NCBI GenBank assembly: GCA_023014365.1
Contig: JAEBUN010000064.1
Location: 1 to 64,000 of the forward strand
DNA length: 64,000 nucleotides
Direction: 5' to 3'
Source of the DNA: Lepiota brunneoincarnata
Lineage: Eukaryota; Basidiomycota; Agaricomycetes; Agaricales; Agaricaceae
The position numbers were made by a program, and so were the translations under genes. This document shows, one piece after another, positions 32,358-43,931 of this stretch (positions are counted from its first letter, which is position 1; each line of letters begins with the position of its first letter). The notes below the pieces were generated by a model, which saw nothing but the letters and a program-made list of their open reading frames with translations, had not been told where the DNA came from and made no database searches.

Positions 32358-33672
32358 TTAGGGAGGTGACTGTACTTGTTGTAATCTACGCTCCATCTCC
32401 TTGAGTTTTTGCTCTAATTCATCAGCCCTTTTCCTCTCCCATTCTTCATTCTTCCTTGCTTGCTCCTTTTCCCTCCTCTCCTTATCAACCATCTCCTCAA
32501 ATTGTCTGCGAACTTCATTCTCTTGCATCTGTCTCCTCTCTTGCTGACCAAGCCAATTCCTATAACTAAGATCCACCTTCATTACATCAGTCTTGTATCA
32601 AACTGGACTAGAAAAATACACTCACTGCAGAATCAAAGCCTCCTCTGACACCTGCGAAAAGTCCAATAACCCGATCCAATGTTGTATTTGATGGTGTCTT
32701 GACAACCCGAAATATATTCCACCATTTCCCTATTTTACTCTCACCCCATGAGCGCATATCCTCATCACCACTAATATTCATCATGTTTCTCCCCTCCAAG
32801 ACAGTCATCTGGGTGCATGTGTATCGGCGGATAGTATGGATAAGCATACCAGCAAACCAGTAGCAATTTTTGCTGAAGAGCTTGTAGAGAGCACTGTTAC
32901 TGTGAACAATGCAGGCGAGAATCACCAGCTCATAAAGGTATAAGAATTTCTGACCTTTGAGAGTTGGTTGCTGTTGGCTGGTGGATGGAGATAGGGGGGA
33001 AGAGGAGGGGCCAGCAGCTGCTGAGGGTAGTGGGTTGCCAGGGGGCACTAGAGCAGGAGGGGTTTCAAGTTCAAGTGTGGCGAGATGCTCGGTGTTGTGA
33101 GGGATTTTATTGACAAGGGAAATAACATCAGATGCCAGCTTGAGTCCTTGGATAGATGCGATCGAGTTGTTGAGCAAGCTTGAGCTCGAATCTGCTGGCG
33201 CATGCGAGGCTTCCACCAATATACCAATATCCTGGCGAAACTCCTCCGAGTCTTCATACTGTCGATTGACGACAGGTACGCTCTGCTTGTCCTTCTCCTT
33301 CTTCACGTTCTTCTTGTCCGAGTTGCCCTGGCCTTGCGACCGCTCAAGAATGAGTAGCAATTCCTCTGCCGACCCAGTGCTATCTGAGTCACTGTGTGCA
33401 CACGGCGTCCGTTTTGCCGTTGCAAGAACGAGTTCATGTTCCACTCCACCCTTGTATTTCCTGATCTCAAGCCTAGAGATATACCAGCCTCGAGGTGTCA
33501 CTTGATCCGGCGACTTGCTGAAGAGCTGGAGTAGGCATGATCTGTAGCCATTTATGGCAACCTGTCCCATCTCTGGGCGGATGAATAGAAATTCGGGGGG
33601 GTAAAATTGCTGTGCTGGGGTGCCGTCCATGATACCAAGAAGGCAGAGAAAGGAGCGAGCAAGTTTGAGCAT
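32358..33672 (-). CDS. Hypothetical protein with C-terminal coiled coil, intact
   Basis: Two exons (33672-32626 and 32576-32358) join in phase across a 49-nt GTGAGT...GAAG intron to give 421 aa. The N-terminal domain (about residues 20-90) has FYPPEFLFIRPEMGQVAING and RGWYISRLEIRKYKGGVEHE. A charged, Ser-rich linker follows, then a hydrophobic domain (QKFLYLYELVILACIVHSNS, NCYWFAGMLIHTIRRYT). The last about 65 residues are strongly helical and charged (Glu/Arg/Lys heptads, ERKRADELEQKLKEMERRL), a likely coiled coil. No stop or shift interrupts it. Function unknown; I do not recognise the domain. The start could also be the Met 14 codons downstream. Upstream (33680-34280) no convincing exon was found. 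Confidence 0.65.
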
Positions 33673-34777
33673 GGTAGGCCTGGTTTATAGAGCAGTGGGG
33701 CATAGAAGAAACGGGGTGAGGCCACCGCGTGGCAACCACCCCTCCTTCGCACTGTCACACCAACGCACTCGGTCACACAACAATAGAGTTCAAAATCATC
33801 TATCTGTGCGGCTTAGTTTATAACGGCTTGAGTGCTCTATTTTGCTTGGGGTCTCAATCTACAACCCACAAACCATTAGCTACCGAATCCAAAAAATTCA
33901 AAGCGCAACCCCCCCCTGTACCTCGTTCCTCTCCAGATCCGATATTCTCAATGCATCCAAACATCTGACATCATCCAAAATGGTAGCACTTGGCCCTCGA
34001 CTATGCTTCCCACTAGTTCCGCCTGGCTTGCGCGTGTGAACCTTGTATTTGTCAATGTCAGACACCTCGTTGCAACACGAGCCCATTGCGAAGTCGAACT
34101 GATGGGAATTGGTTGGCTTATGGGCGATGACGGCCCTGCAGTGGCAGCAGCAGCACTTGCAGTTGACATAGATGGAGAGAGATAGCAGGCATCGGTAGCC
34201 ACTTTGATTATAAGGCATTCAAGTGCTCTGCGGTCCAATAGATGCGCGACGTGGGGGTAGGAGAGCTGGACCATTTGTTGGTGGTTTGAAAGGGAATGAC
34301 CACACGACGTGGCGTTGGTTGGCGCCCGTGAGACTACTGCAAGGTCAAATTTGTGACCTGTAGGATAGGTAACATGACTTGTCGAGGGAATGGCCGGAAT
34401 CCAAGGAACAATGACCTCACTGGAGTCCTGCCACTAGTTTCTGGTAGTGATGGCGAGTGCAAGAAAGGCCTAACTCAAATGAGAACTGGCGGTAGACAAC
34501 AATTGTATTTCAGATAAGGTGCAGGAGACAGTTGGGGCCGAGGGGCGACCATCCGAGCAGTGCCCAAAGTCAACCCCGGTGTGTCGCACGGAACGAGCAG
34601 GTGGAGGACAGAAGTCGAGTGCATTTATCGCGGAGTCTCATATACTTTTACCAGCACCATGCACATATGTCACAGCACATCCCCCGCCTCTAGAACCTTT
34701 CTCATGGCTATATAGGCCTAGTCGCATACAATGATGACTCCTAAGTCGACTCCAAGCAGATATCATAGACGCAGAAT
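33673..34777. other. No supported gene
   Basis: Short minus-strand frames (33898-34274) have Ser/Ala-rich and KYKVHTRKPGGTSGKHSRG segments in different phases. They may be remnants of one exon. Confidence 0.4.
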
Positions 34778-36040
34778 ATGAGATTTCCTTCGCCCGTCGC
34801 CGCCTTTTGTTTCTGCTTCGGACAGGATAAGGAGCTAAATGTGTTCTCTGTTCCCCTGGTGCTCAACCCAGGCCAATCACCTGCCAGTACGACGCCTGCA
34901 GAGGTCGCAATTAATAATCAAACGACCAAGCCATCTACGCTTATGATGGAAAATCTATGGGTGCGTAATTGTGAGCCTGAAACTGCGGTGCAATACGAGG
35001 CGAGTTGTCCTCGGTTTTTTCGACCTTGGTCAAAATCGTGCTCCAAAGGGGCAGGGATTTCTTTGCCATTGGTGCCCCGCTGGAGTAGGTCATCACAGAA
35101 CAGATCGTCTGTTATTTTGGATTTCAATTCGACGAAAAACTCAATCTTTGAGAAATCTGGTCACGTAGAGGACGAATCATCCTTCCGGAAAACACTGACA
35201 TCAAGGGATAGTTTGTCGGATGAGGTATCCGGCCGTGTATGAGTGTCGACGAACTCGAAGTTGTCAACACAACCACCTGCAGCATTGATCTGCATCATGC
35301 CTCAGTTCGGCCAGGTATCAAGAATGAGATGTAGGACTTACAAACGGGTTACACATGCTATTCTCCCGAGTGCCGAGGAACTTGACATTGCCACGTAAGC
35401 CACCTACACCATTGACCTGCTCTGCACCTCAGTTTGACCAGGTACCGAGAATGAGAATGTAGGACTCACAAAGTCATCGATTTCACACTCTTTACTTGCT
35501 TTTGCGACGGCTTCCCAGCTAGCGTTCCTCGAAGTATTATCGACGGGGGGGAATCTATTCAGGAATTCCTCGGGTGGCCCCTCATTTCCCTCGCAAGGCG
35601 GATGTTGACCAACAGCATTAATTCCTTTTACGTATTCTCCCTCCAATTTCACCTTTGCTGCAGTCCGATATGATACTCAAATCGCCAGATATACGACTTA
35701 TGACAGCTCCAAAATGGGTCCCACGTGCTCCACATGCACGTTTGCTAACAAGATGGATATTGCAGAGGGCCGAATAGCACTTGGGCAGTGGCGCATGGGC
35801 TTATGTGAACAATCCTGTTGGATTTCTTTGTTCCTTTTGTTTCGCACACGGTATGGCTCGTCGTACGCGTTCACGGGCTGTTTCGGTTCCACTCTAGTGC
35901 TAGGCCACTGCATTTAACTTGCTGGAGCCTTTCATTTACCCCAAACTGGCCGGATTCACTGTCAGCTCCGCGGGGTTCACAGGACGCTTTCGGTTCTGTT
36001 CTGGACTCATCAACGGGTTCCCACCCCGATTGGTGGTAGG
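34778..36040 (-). pseudogene. FunK1-like fungal kinase N-terminal part, cut at the inverted repeat
   Basis: Read down the minus strand from the edge of the long inverted repeat: NPLMSPEQNRKRPVNPAEL, then NAYDEPYRVRNKRNKEIQQD, EHVGPILELS, FLNRFPPVDNTSRNASWEAV, two intron-like blocks of about 67 bp (donors GTGAGT and GTAAGT) around FLGTRENSMCNPF, LDVSVFRKDDSSST[TGA]P, DFSKIEFFVELKSKITDD and RGQLASYCTAVSGSQLRTHR-FSI. The FSKVEFFIE and GQ-SY-A-QLGSQFRTH-FS motifs are those preceding the kinase core in FunK1 proteins. The kinase core itself is missing. TGA at 35161-35163 is compatible with CGA. The gene is truncated exactly at 36040/36041, the outer border of the repeat. Part of it (35219-35600) is repeated inverted at 57520-57900. 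Confidence 0.6.
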
Positions 36041-37803
36041 GGCCCTCTTCCTAACCCAGTCAGCCTGATGAAACGTCGTCCTTTCCGCTCAGCAATTTTT
36101 TTTCCGGGGCTGTGGTGGATCTATATTGAGCCCTGACGGTGTTTCACATCATGTCACATACTTTTTGGCCATGTTGTCGTAAAGTGGCCGCAAACAACCG
36201 CATCAGCATTTGTCTGTGCAGGGAGGCAAGGCGTGCCAACGCGTGGAAAATAGAGCACCAGAGCTACCTATCCAGTGACAGCCACTGATCGTCGTCCAGG
36301 TGGCATCTACTGGCAATGGTTGCGTCAGGTGCAGCGAGTGCAGTGTACTCGTTTATGCCAAAAAAGGAAACTACTGGATCCTTGGGCCGCAAGCTGTATT
36401 CAAGTGCAAAGGCGGATGTCTGCGCAGGGAATCCCAAGCTAGAATTCCAGAACTTCCTTTGTTGCACGGGAAAATGCATTTGCTGATGGAAACAAGGTGC
36501 TCATGCTGCTCGACGCGGCCTTGAGCCGTCCTGAATCCCTGGGCAAGCTTAGGAAGGCGGAGTTGTGGCACCCCATGCCTCGGTTTACCTACAGCTGTAC
36601 CGCAACCGCCGACGGTCGCCCAACCGTCAGCGTGATTTGCCATGCTGACAGTTGTCTGAGCTGCCCATGCTCGACCCAGCGGCCGCCAAGGTGCAAGGCA
36701 GTCGAGGATTACTGCGTGGGCAGGCATCCGGGGGGGTCAAACGCCAATCCTCAATCGTCACACCAACGACTGGCATATGCTCACAAATGCACAAATTAAG
36801 GACTGCGGCCCAGGCGAACATTTCACCTGCCGGTGCTTGAATGCCCCCGGTGTGAGCGTGGCAATCCAGGATTGACGCACCTCGCTGCTCATTGCCAATT
36901 GCAAACGAAAACAGACCCACGGGCATAGCAGCTACAGGGGTTTCCAGTTGGCATAATCGAAAATGCCCAGCTGCCACGCCGATGTGGCGATCAAGGGTTC
37001 CCGTTCAGATAGGCGCCCGTATTGCAAGTTTCCTCGTTGCTGATTGCTCAAGTTCAAACGATCGCAGTAGGGCACCGCAGCAGCACCTGGATTGGTCCAA
37101 TTTTGCCGTCAAATGGAGGGGTTTGGGCTTTGAGCCCCCTCAGCCCCAGTGGCAGCACTGGCGGGGCGTCCCCCATCGGAGTACAGCCCCCGGCCAGGCC
37201 AGCCAATGTCAAATAGCGGGAAGGGGGCTGCTTACCGTGGCTGTTGTGGACTGGGCACGGGTCGTGGGGAAAAAGGCAGAGCCGAATGGGCCGCATCAAT
37301 GGCTCGCTTAGGCGGGTCAAATGGGCGAAAGCCCCAATATATAGGGCACGAGAGGTGTATGGCATCTGCGGCACCTGCAGGGCGTTCCCCATCGGAGTAC
37401 AGCCCCCGGTTTGGCCAGCAGTTGAGAGGCAGCATCTACGGCTCGCTTGGGCGGGTAAAATGGACGAGAGCCAAGATATAGGGTATGAGAGGTGTATTGC
37501 ATCTGCGGCACCCGCAGGGCGTTCCCCATCGGAGTACAGCCCCCGGTTTGGCCAGCAGAAAAAAGCAACTGCGTAGGTTTAGAACGGCTAGCTGAGCAAA
37601 TTGCATGTTACTTGGTCACGTGGAACATCCCACAGCAAGCGATTACTTACCAAAAAAGGAGAGAAGTCGAGGTGACCGACGAGAATGGATAGAATGCTGA
37701 GTTCCAGCGTCAGCCACTCAGATAGTAGCCGATGATTGCCCCCTGAATAGCATTCACTGGTGGCAGTAATGCCAGGCATGGGTGTTTTGGGGCGGGTTTG
37801 CTC
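36041..37803 (+). repeat. Long inverted repeat, left arm
   Basis: 1763 bp whose reverse complement is 43932-45831 (1900 bp). Positions pair as p + q = 81872 from the outer edge to the tandem region and p + q = 81735 further in. The 137-bp difference is one extra tandem unit in the right arm. The only substitution I find is A at 37605 versus C at 44130 (a CpG transition). Outer end reads GGCCCTCTTCCTAACCCAG. No transposase is encoded in the arm. Confidence 0.95.
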
Positions 37804-38207
37804 CTAACAAATAGGGGAACAGCCTGGCAGCAAGTGAGATTCAGCCCAAAGGCAACTGTCTCGGGAGAATGCCCCTGTATAAAACAGAAGATAGGCTGGC
37901 ACAGCAAAGGACAGTGCTCCACCTGGTTGGGAGTGATCTGTAGCCCTCTAGAGTGCATAAATGAGCTTGCAGTAGTGGGTGAAATAGATAACTAGTATCT
38001 TTAAACCGATGCCCAGAGACAGTAACAAGCCAGCCAAGGCGCCCAACACGCCGTGGACAAAGGATGCGTCTATTCCCTCAAACACAATCCTCCCAAAAGA
38101 TAAAACCAAGCAACAGAAGAGCGGATCACCTAGCGTTCACTGCGGAACAGAGCCAGCACAATCCAGTGCGGTCAGACTGCTGGAAAACCCATTTCCAATC
38201 CCCAGTC
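37606..38207 (+). repeat. Repeat R1, copy b
   Basis: Direct copy of 10139-10729. Its first 200 bp overlap the inner end of the left inverted-repeat arm. The minus-strand frame with hydrophobic segments (SFGRIVFEGIDASFVHGVLG) is interrupted here by stops. Ends about 400 bp before the 3' end of the JmjC gene. Confidence 0.8.
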
Positions 38208-38616
38208 CCTGGACAGCATTGATCCAAACCGTGATTTAAAACACGCCTGCTCCTGCCTGGGTGTGACACCCTCATCTTCACACTGTAGGCTGGTGACAAT
38301 GTCAGACTAGCAAGAGACGATCCGTTGTCGCTGTACACACCTCTTTGCACCTCGTGTGGCCTCATTCTGCGGCATGTGGGGAAGTCGACTGTTTCAAGAC
38401 TAGTGCTATGCAAGAGGCACAGCAATCGAGGCATTTGTTGGTGCAGACTTTGAGTGAATAACCGCGTCAGTGGCTGAAGTTTCCTCCCAAACAAAAGCTC
38501 AGGCATGCTCAGCAGTATTCACCCTTCAGATGTTGCAGATCAATGTACTTTATTTAGCGATATGGAAACAAATGGACTAAGCTGAATACCAATCCATGAC
38601 TAAAGATGTGGACAGA

Positions 38617-40862
38617 TCAGCTCTGCTGGCTCAAGGGAACCCATCCTTGCTTGAGCATGGCTTGGGCAGTTGCAGGACTGGATTGATTCCCTGGCCGAAG
38701 AATCGTGCCGTTAAACCAGGTGAACAGCGGCGCCATATCCACGGGTGGCCCGGGATCCATCCAATTCGTACCCGCAGCAATGAAATCCACATCTTCGTAC
38801 CCAGAAAGGTCTAGCTCTTGAACAGCAATGTGGGCAACCAAAGCTGCAAGCCGGCAGTCGATTCGTTTAGCATCATTGGCATATTGCTTCTTGTTTTCAC
38901 CCTCTTGGGGGTACTCCTTGCACTTGAGGATCATCCGACAGTGGGCCATGAGGGGTTTTTTATGAAATTCTGGACAAAATTGTAAAGAGGGCAGTGTACT
39001 GCGAGTTGTGATGCAACTTACCATGATTGTCCATACGTACAAGTGCTAGCATCATATAGCAAAGCGTGCGATAGACGTTGGGGTGGCTTGCATTGGTAGA
39101 TGCTTTTCCATACTGATTGTCAAAGTAACAGGATGCCTCCATGAGGTGGAGGGTGTCGTAGGATATGTAATGGCCCCCGGAAGCAAAGGTCTGGCACGGA
39201 GTGTACACTTCGTGCCATGCCCCAGGTGGCATGAGTCTGCAGTGGGTGTTAGATGGGTAAAATGGAAGAAGGGATATGGACAAACACCAGATCCCCAGGT
39301 TGAGCCTGAATGAGGGCAACTTTTGGGCTGCATGTTTCCCATTCGCGATCCCAATTCTTATCACTGTCAATATAGTTAATCATTGTTTTGTCCAGGGCCA
39401 TGAGCTCATTGCGGGTGGATACTGTCGGATTTCCACCAGGGCGGACAATCATCCACATCTTGATGCCAATGTCGATTTGGACATAAGTCCCAAGGCCATC
39501 ACTATCTTTATGAGCAAGGGTATGGTAACCCCCGTGGTGCGCAAGATGCCAGTGACGAGTGCGGATGACATCCTTGGAAACAGTCCCAACATCACCAAAA
39601 ATGTCATCTGTCTGGAAAAAAATGCTGCGGAAGCTATCATCAAGCTGGCTGAATGACATGAGCTTCAATCAAAGAAGAAAGTTTGAGGCATTTACTCAAT
39701 GATATGGGGGCGCTGGAAGTGACGAGATGGGATATCCAGGATGCACTGAATTTTGGTGTGATCGGTGATATTTTGGATAAATTGCTTCAGGTTGTGCGGC
39801 TGCTGGGGATTTGAGTGCATGGCGGTGCGTTGAATGGAATCTGTAAATGGTGAGCAGCAATTCAGAGGCAGACAAAAGGGCCTGACCGTGGACAGAGAAA
39901 CGGGGGTGGTCAACGTCCAGCTCCATCTTTTGTCTTAAGAATTCAAGAGTCATTTTCTCAGGTTCGACAGCTGCAAAATTAGTGACCACTACAACATTAC
40001 CCTTCGCGAGCAAAGCACAACAGTGAGCCATCAAACCAGCTGGATGGGCATCATCCCAGCTACAAGCATTAACTGTGGCAATGAAATCACTGCCCAGGTG
40101 AGGAACTGCCTTCTCAGCCAGCCGACTGACAGCACGGGCCTCCTGCAGTGGCATGAGCAATCATGGACCAAGTGTCCTGCCCATGACTTACAACTCTCAG
40201 CAGATTGTGACCCCCATCCTCAGAGGGAATGAATGGAACAATAGTCTCAGTGCCATTTGACCACTTCACGGTTGGGGCGAGGGGGGACACCTCAATTCCA
40301 CGGACAGCATGAACAAGGTCTTGCAAAGATAGGGGTCCCAGGCTGGGGCTTGGGCAATATTCTTGATTGAGGGGCTGGTTATCGTCTGCGAGCCCTGGAT
40401 CAATGCTCAGTGAATCACCAGTGGCAGATGCGGGACTGGGATCTGATGATGTAGGGGCCTCAGGTTCAGCATAAGCGGCAGGTCCCTGCCGTCTTTTCTT
40501 GGCCCTAAGCACAGCCCCCGACCTTGAGAGTTTCTGATGCAAATACTAAAATTGGAAAACATACCGTGGATCAGGAACTTGTAGATGGTCTCGGTCCCCA
40601 GCCGCATTGGATAAGGCAAGAGTACTACTACGAGTGCATGTTATGAGGAGCAGTTAAACGTGATGCTGGCCGGCTATTACCGTTTTCTTCCCTGGTATTC
40701 GGAGTTTTTCCTCTTTTTGTTGGCCTTGGTATCGCTTGGGTCATATACGCTGCGTGAAAGGCAAGCGTAAACACGGGGAAAAACAACGTCAAAATGATCT
40801 TACATGCGTCCACGGTTCAGCTTTCCCGCTGAGTCAGGGTTATATTGGCAAAACCGCTGCAT
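38617..40862 (-). CDS. JmjC-domain protein, intact, nine exons
   Basis: Exons 40862-40804, 40749-40681, 40627-40565, 40522-40192, 40142-39887, 39840-39696, 39648-39286, 39236-39022 and 38969-38617 join in phase to 617 aa. All introns are 42-54 nt with GT...AG ends. The N-terminus is basic (DTKANKKRKNSEYQGRKR, a likely nuclear signal). The JmjC core is WHLAHHGGYHTLAHKDSDGL, with HKD as the iron-binding HxD and GIKMWMI carrying a candidate 2OG-binding Lys. Then come QAQPGDLVLMPPGAWHEV with the second His, and GGHYISYDTLHL. JmjC enzymes are 2OG/Fe(II) dioxygenases that mostly demethylate histone lysines or hydroxylate proteins; a chromatin role is inferred. The acceptor of exon 4 has one in-frame alternative. 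It lies inside the inverted-repeat element and is the only intact gene there. Being undamaged while its neighbours are broken suggests recent arrival or selection. Confidence 0.85.
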
Positions 40863-41119
40863 TGGTTATAGACGGCTCTGACAGACGTGGCGTGACTTGT
40901 GTGTGACGCTGCAGCAGTGCGGTGGGTCACGTTGAAGTGGGCCCCTTTCCCGTGCTGTGTATGGCGCTAGTCCGAACGTTACATGCGCACAAAGCAGGAA
41001 GGGTGCAAGGGAGGGCTTCTGTGGGTCCATTCTTGTCGGAATTTCTAAGGAGGGCCCAGAAGGGGTCAGCTAACCAGGGACAGCTTGCGCGGGAGAGCCA
41101 TGTGATTGAGGTGGGTTAG

Positions 41120-42380
41120 GCCAGGAGCGGAGACGCCAAAACGGTAACCCTGTGTGGTTGGGTCTGGACAAGAAAGGCCACAAACATGATACGGTCCTGC
41201 TGAACCCCATGGTCAAGGGGAATACGGATCGACATGAAGGCTGCTGCCCCGGTGCCAATCTGAATCTCTGTCAGTCGCATAGTACTCAAACGGGAATACC
41301 CATGTATCTTCTGCCGGGGGTCCGTAACGAACATACATAGGAAGCATTACTTGAAGACACATGGGCTCTCCTGTGGTAACATCTGACTGGATCAGAAGTG
41401 ATCCAATCGGTACATCCCAAACGACTCTGCGAAATCCCCTCCCCAGGGCTCCACCGCCGTGTCCAGCTGACATCAGCCCATCCAAGCTCTGAATCGCAGA
41501 CTATCGTACGCACGATCTCTGTATACAAATGCCACATACGCTATAAGACCGTCAGGAAACCCGTAGGGTGATTACTTGCAGGAAGCCCACCTTGGCATCG
41601 AGCTGTTTCCTGTGTGCAACTGTCTCCACGGGTGTCACTACGGTGTTTAGAACATAGGGAAAATGTTGAAGGGCGTGCTCGACCGGCAACGTGGATAAAC
41701 GATCAACAAAGAAGACAAAGTCTTGTCGGCTGCAATTCCTGGCCCCCAGAATGGTGAAGATACCCTATTGCCATTACATCAGCATTGCACATCTTGCACA
41801 ATGAACTGAAGCGGTACTTGAAGTTGAGACGTTGTTGGGAGAACAGTAAGATTGAGGTCTTTGACGGCAAGTGTGCATGAACCAGACTTTGATTTGATAT
41901 ATTGGTGAGGGATGGCCAGCTTTCGCGGAACTGGTTGGAGCGCCCTTGCAGCTGGCGTTGTACATGTGTGCAAATTAGCTCGATGGCAACTGCATTGTTT
42001 GAACCTGGGACAATCGGTTGATTCACCGTCAATATGTCTGACGACTCATCATTGTACTGGAATCGCTCACAATATCGGCATGAGAAGCACAGGCCGCACG
42101 AATCGTCATATGAAAGTTTCACGAATCAAAGGTACCTGTCGATAAGTTGAGAGGCGCAAATATGAGCACAGTGTAGCCTAACTCTTACTGGTCGAGGACA
42201 CCCTCAATGCTGCGTCCGCGCTCCTTCATGTCCCGTTGCTTCGACGAGCGGGCATTAAGTCTGAGTTGCATTAGACGAAAATCTACGACGTTGAACGTGA
42301 GGACGGGAAAGGGAGGAACAGAAACTACACGCCTTCAAGTCGCATAATGCCCAAAGAGCCGGATCGTGTAGTGTCATGAT
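41120..42380 (-). pseudogene. Uridine kinase / UPRT pseudogene, copy 2
   Basis: Inverted copy of 13660-14695 with the same order of decayed segments (RYL[TGA]FVKLSYDD, with TGA at 42126-42128; IVPGSNNAVAIELI; RGFRRVVWDVPIGSLLIQSD). It extends further into UPRT: LPMYVRYGPPAEDTWVF, then in another frame IQIGTGAAAFMSIRIPLDHG and VQQDRIMFVAFLV, near the PRPP-binding loop. Several frameshifts. It must derive from a copy longer than the one at 13.7 kb. The sequence ends just upstream of the JmjC gene. Confidence 0.75.
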
Positions 42381-42812
42381 GCTCTCCGCTACATCAACAG
42401 GGTTCAGGCCCGTTCAGCAGAGAGCACACCCAGAACTCATAGCCCCCCCCCATGATCTGTGCGCATAGCATTTCTCAAGGTCTCATTGATGGGGCATTCG
42501 TTCTTCGACAGGTCGGCTTTACTATGACTGAGGGGCGATGGCTTTGGAATAAAGGTCCACCACCGGCGTATGCTCATGCACCTCTTGAGAATTTTTGTGC
42601 TGGCAAAGATATGGGCTGCCCTCCCCAGTTTATGTCATCCTTCGGCACGACCCAGGAGCAGGACACGCGATCCCCACCATCCCTGCGTCCGTTATCAACA
42701 AAGCATGATCATCGTAGAAGGGGCGGAACGTACCTTCTCCTGGAGTTGTACTTGGTCATAAACTTCGCCGCCATCGTCGTCATCCACTGCCTTGTCGGTT
42801 TGGCCAACTCCA
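41363..42812 (-). repeat. Large inverted duplicate U, copy 2
   Basis: Reverse-complement counterpart of 13236-14695. Confidence 0.8.
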
Positions 42813-43004
42813 AGCCCCCAACCACCACTGGCTCTTGGACCAGTTAAACTATCCACTTCGGGCTCCTGCACCCAGTTAAGCCAACACCACAGTAGTATTG
42901 GCGCACCATAATACGAACTTTAGGGCGTCAAGCAATTCCACTCGCCGTCTATGTTCCGTGTCGTAGGACTGCCCCATCCGGGGCATTTCATCACCAAAAA
43001 CATC

Positions 43005-43395
43005 GTCTTCATCACTCAAATCGAGGCTCAACACAGAAGGTTTGCTTCGGTGCTTATGCGCCACGCGGCCTCTTCTGCCTCGTGGCAATCCACCAGATAG
43101 GAAGCTATGAGCTCTTGGCCTGTCAAGTTGGCGGGGGGTTGCGAAGAACGTGTGGTAAATTATCGATAGCAGCAGCACTGGGAGCGGCGCCAGGATCGGG
43201 AGGGGCAAGTGAAAAAGTCGTTGAGTGGTTCTCGCTTTGAGAGGCAAGGACGAGCAGCCTAGGCTAAAGTATCAGCCCCCGAATAAGTCCAAATACGAGA
43301 AGCACCGGCATTTGCTGCAAACATGGCTGGTGGTAAGTTTCTGTTGAGATTTCCTGCCGTAACCGCTCAAAGAGCCTTGGTGTAAGAGGAAATAT
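43005..43395 (+). repeat. Repeat R2, copy b
   Basis: Direct copy of 18919-19310. The minus-strand frame continues beyond the repeat into DEDDVFGDEMPRMGQSYDTE and HRRRVELLDALKFVLWCAN, so this copy preserves more of an unrecognised, possibly membrane-anchored protein. Confidence 0.75.
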
Positions 43396-43930
43396 TACGT
43401 TGTCTCAGAAAGAGCGAAGCGCGATTGTGCGAACAACAATGTGAGTAGAAGAATGCTCCAATTTTGAGGATGAATTGACGTTACTTTGCCTATTCGGGGA
43501 CTTTGCTCGGTGAGACTTGGGTGTGCGGTATAGCGATGATAGGAGGGGATGTGTCTGTAAAGGGAGCAAAACCTTCTCGTCACGTAAGCCTGAGAGCCGG
43601 ACCAAATGGCAAGCTGCTCACCCCTTCTACGTACGTGAGCACCTGGTCCCAAAAAAAGTTCCAGGTCTTGACCACGCGCGCGATCAGCTTGTCGTCTTTC
43701 ATCCCCATTAGCTTCGCATTCAACGTTACCATTCCTGCTAGGGATTAGCTCGACCGCAACTGCCTCCAACATGTTGAGCGCCCTGTTGGGCGTTGATGTA
43801 ACTTCTCTGGCAACGAGCTCAGTCAAAGACACTTGCAGAACCAACGCAGCTCACAAATCTCGGGATCTCCTCTCGCGACAGTCACCTTTGCGCTGAATAT
43901 CTTGCCATCAGGCTGTTCCTGCGTTGGGTA
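43390..43930 (-). pseudogene. Captured HbrB/Bit61-like (TORC2 subunit) fragment
   Basis: The minus strand reads SLTELVAREVTSTPNRALNM, LEAVAVELI, then after a frameshift AGMVTLNAKLMGMKDDKLIA and RVVKTWNFFWDQVLTYVEG. A 50-nt intron (GTGAGC...GAAG) joins to VLLPLQTHPLLSSLYRTPKS and HIVVRTIALRSF[TGA]DNVI. This is the HbrB-like domain, in which LRSFRD is expected where LRSF-stop-D is seen. TGA is at 43405-43407. The fragment starts at the inner edge of the right inverted-repeat arm (43931/43932) and ends at repeat R2, as expected for exon capture inside a mobile element. Confidence 0.7.
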
Positions 43931-43931
43931 A

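Noticed and set aside
36264..37779. Many paired open frames in both inverted-repeat arms as genes
   Set aside because: They are the same DNA read twice; the frames overlap on both strands and none shows domain signatures or consistent splicing.
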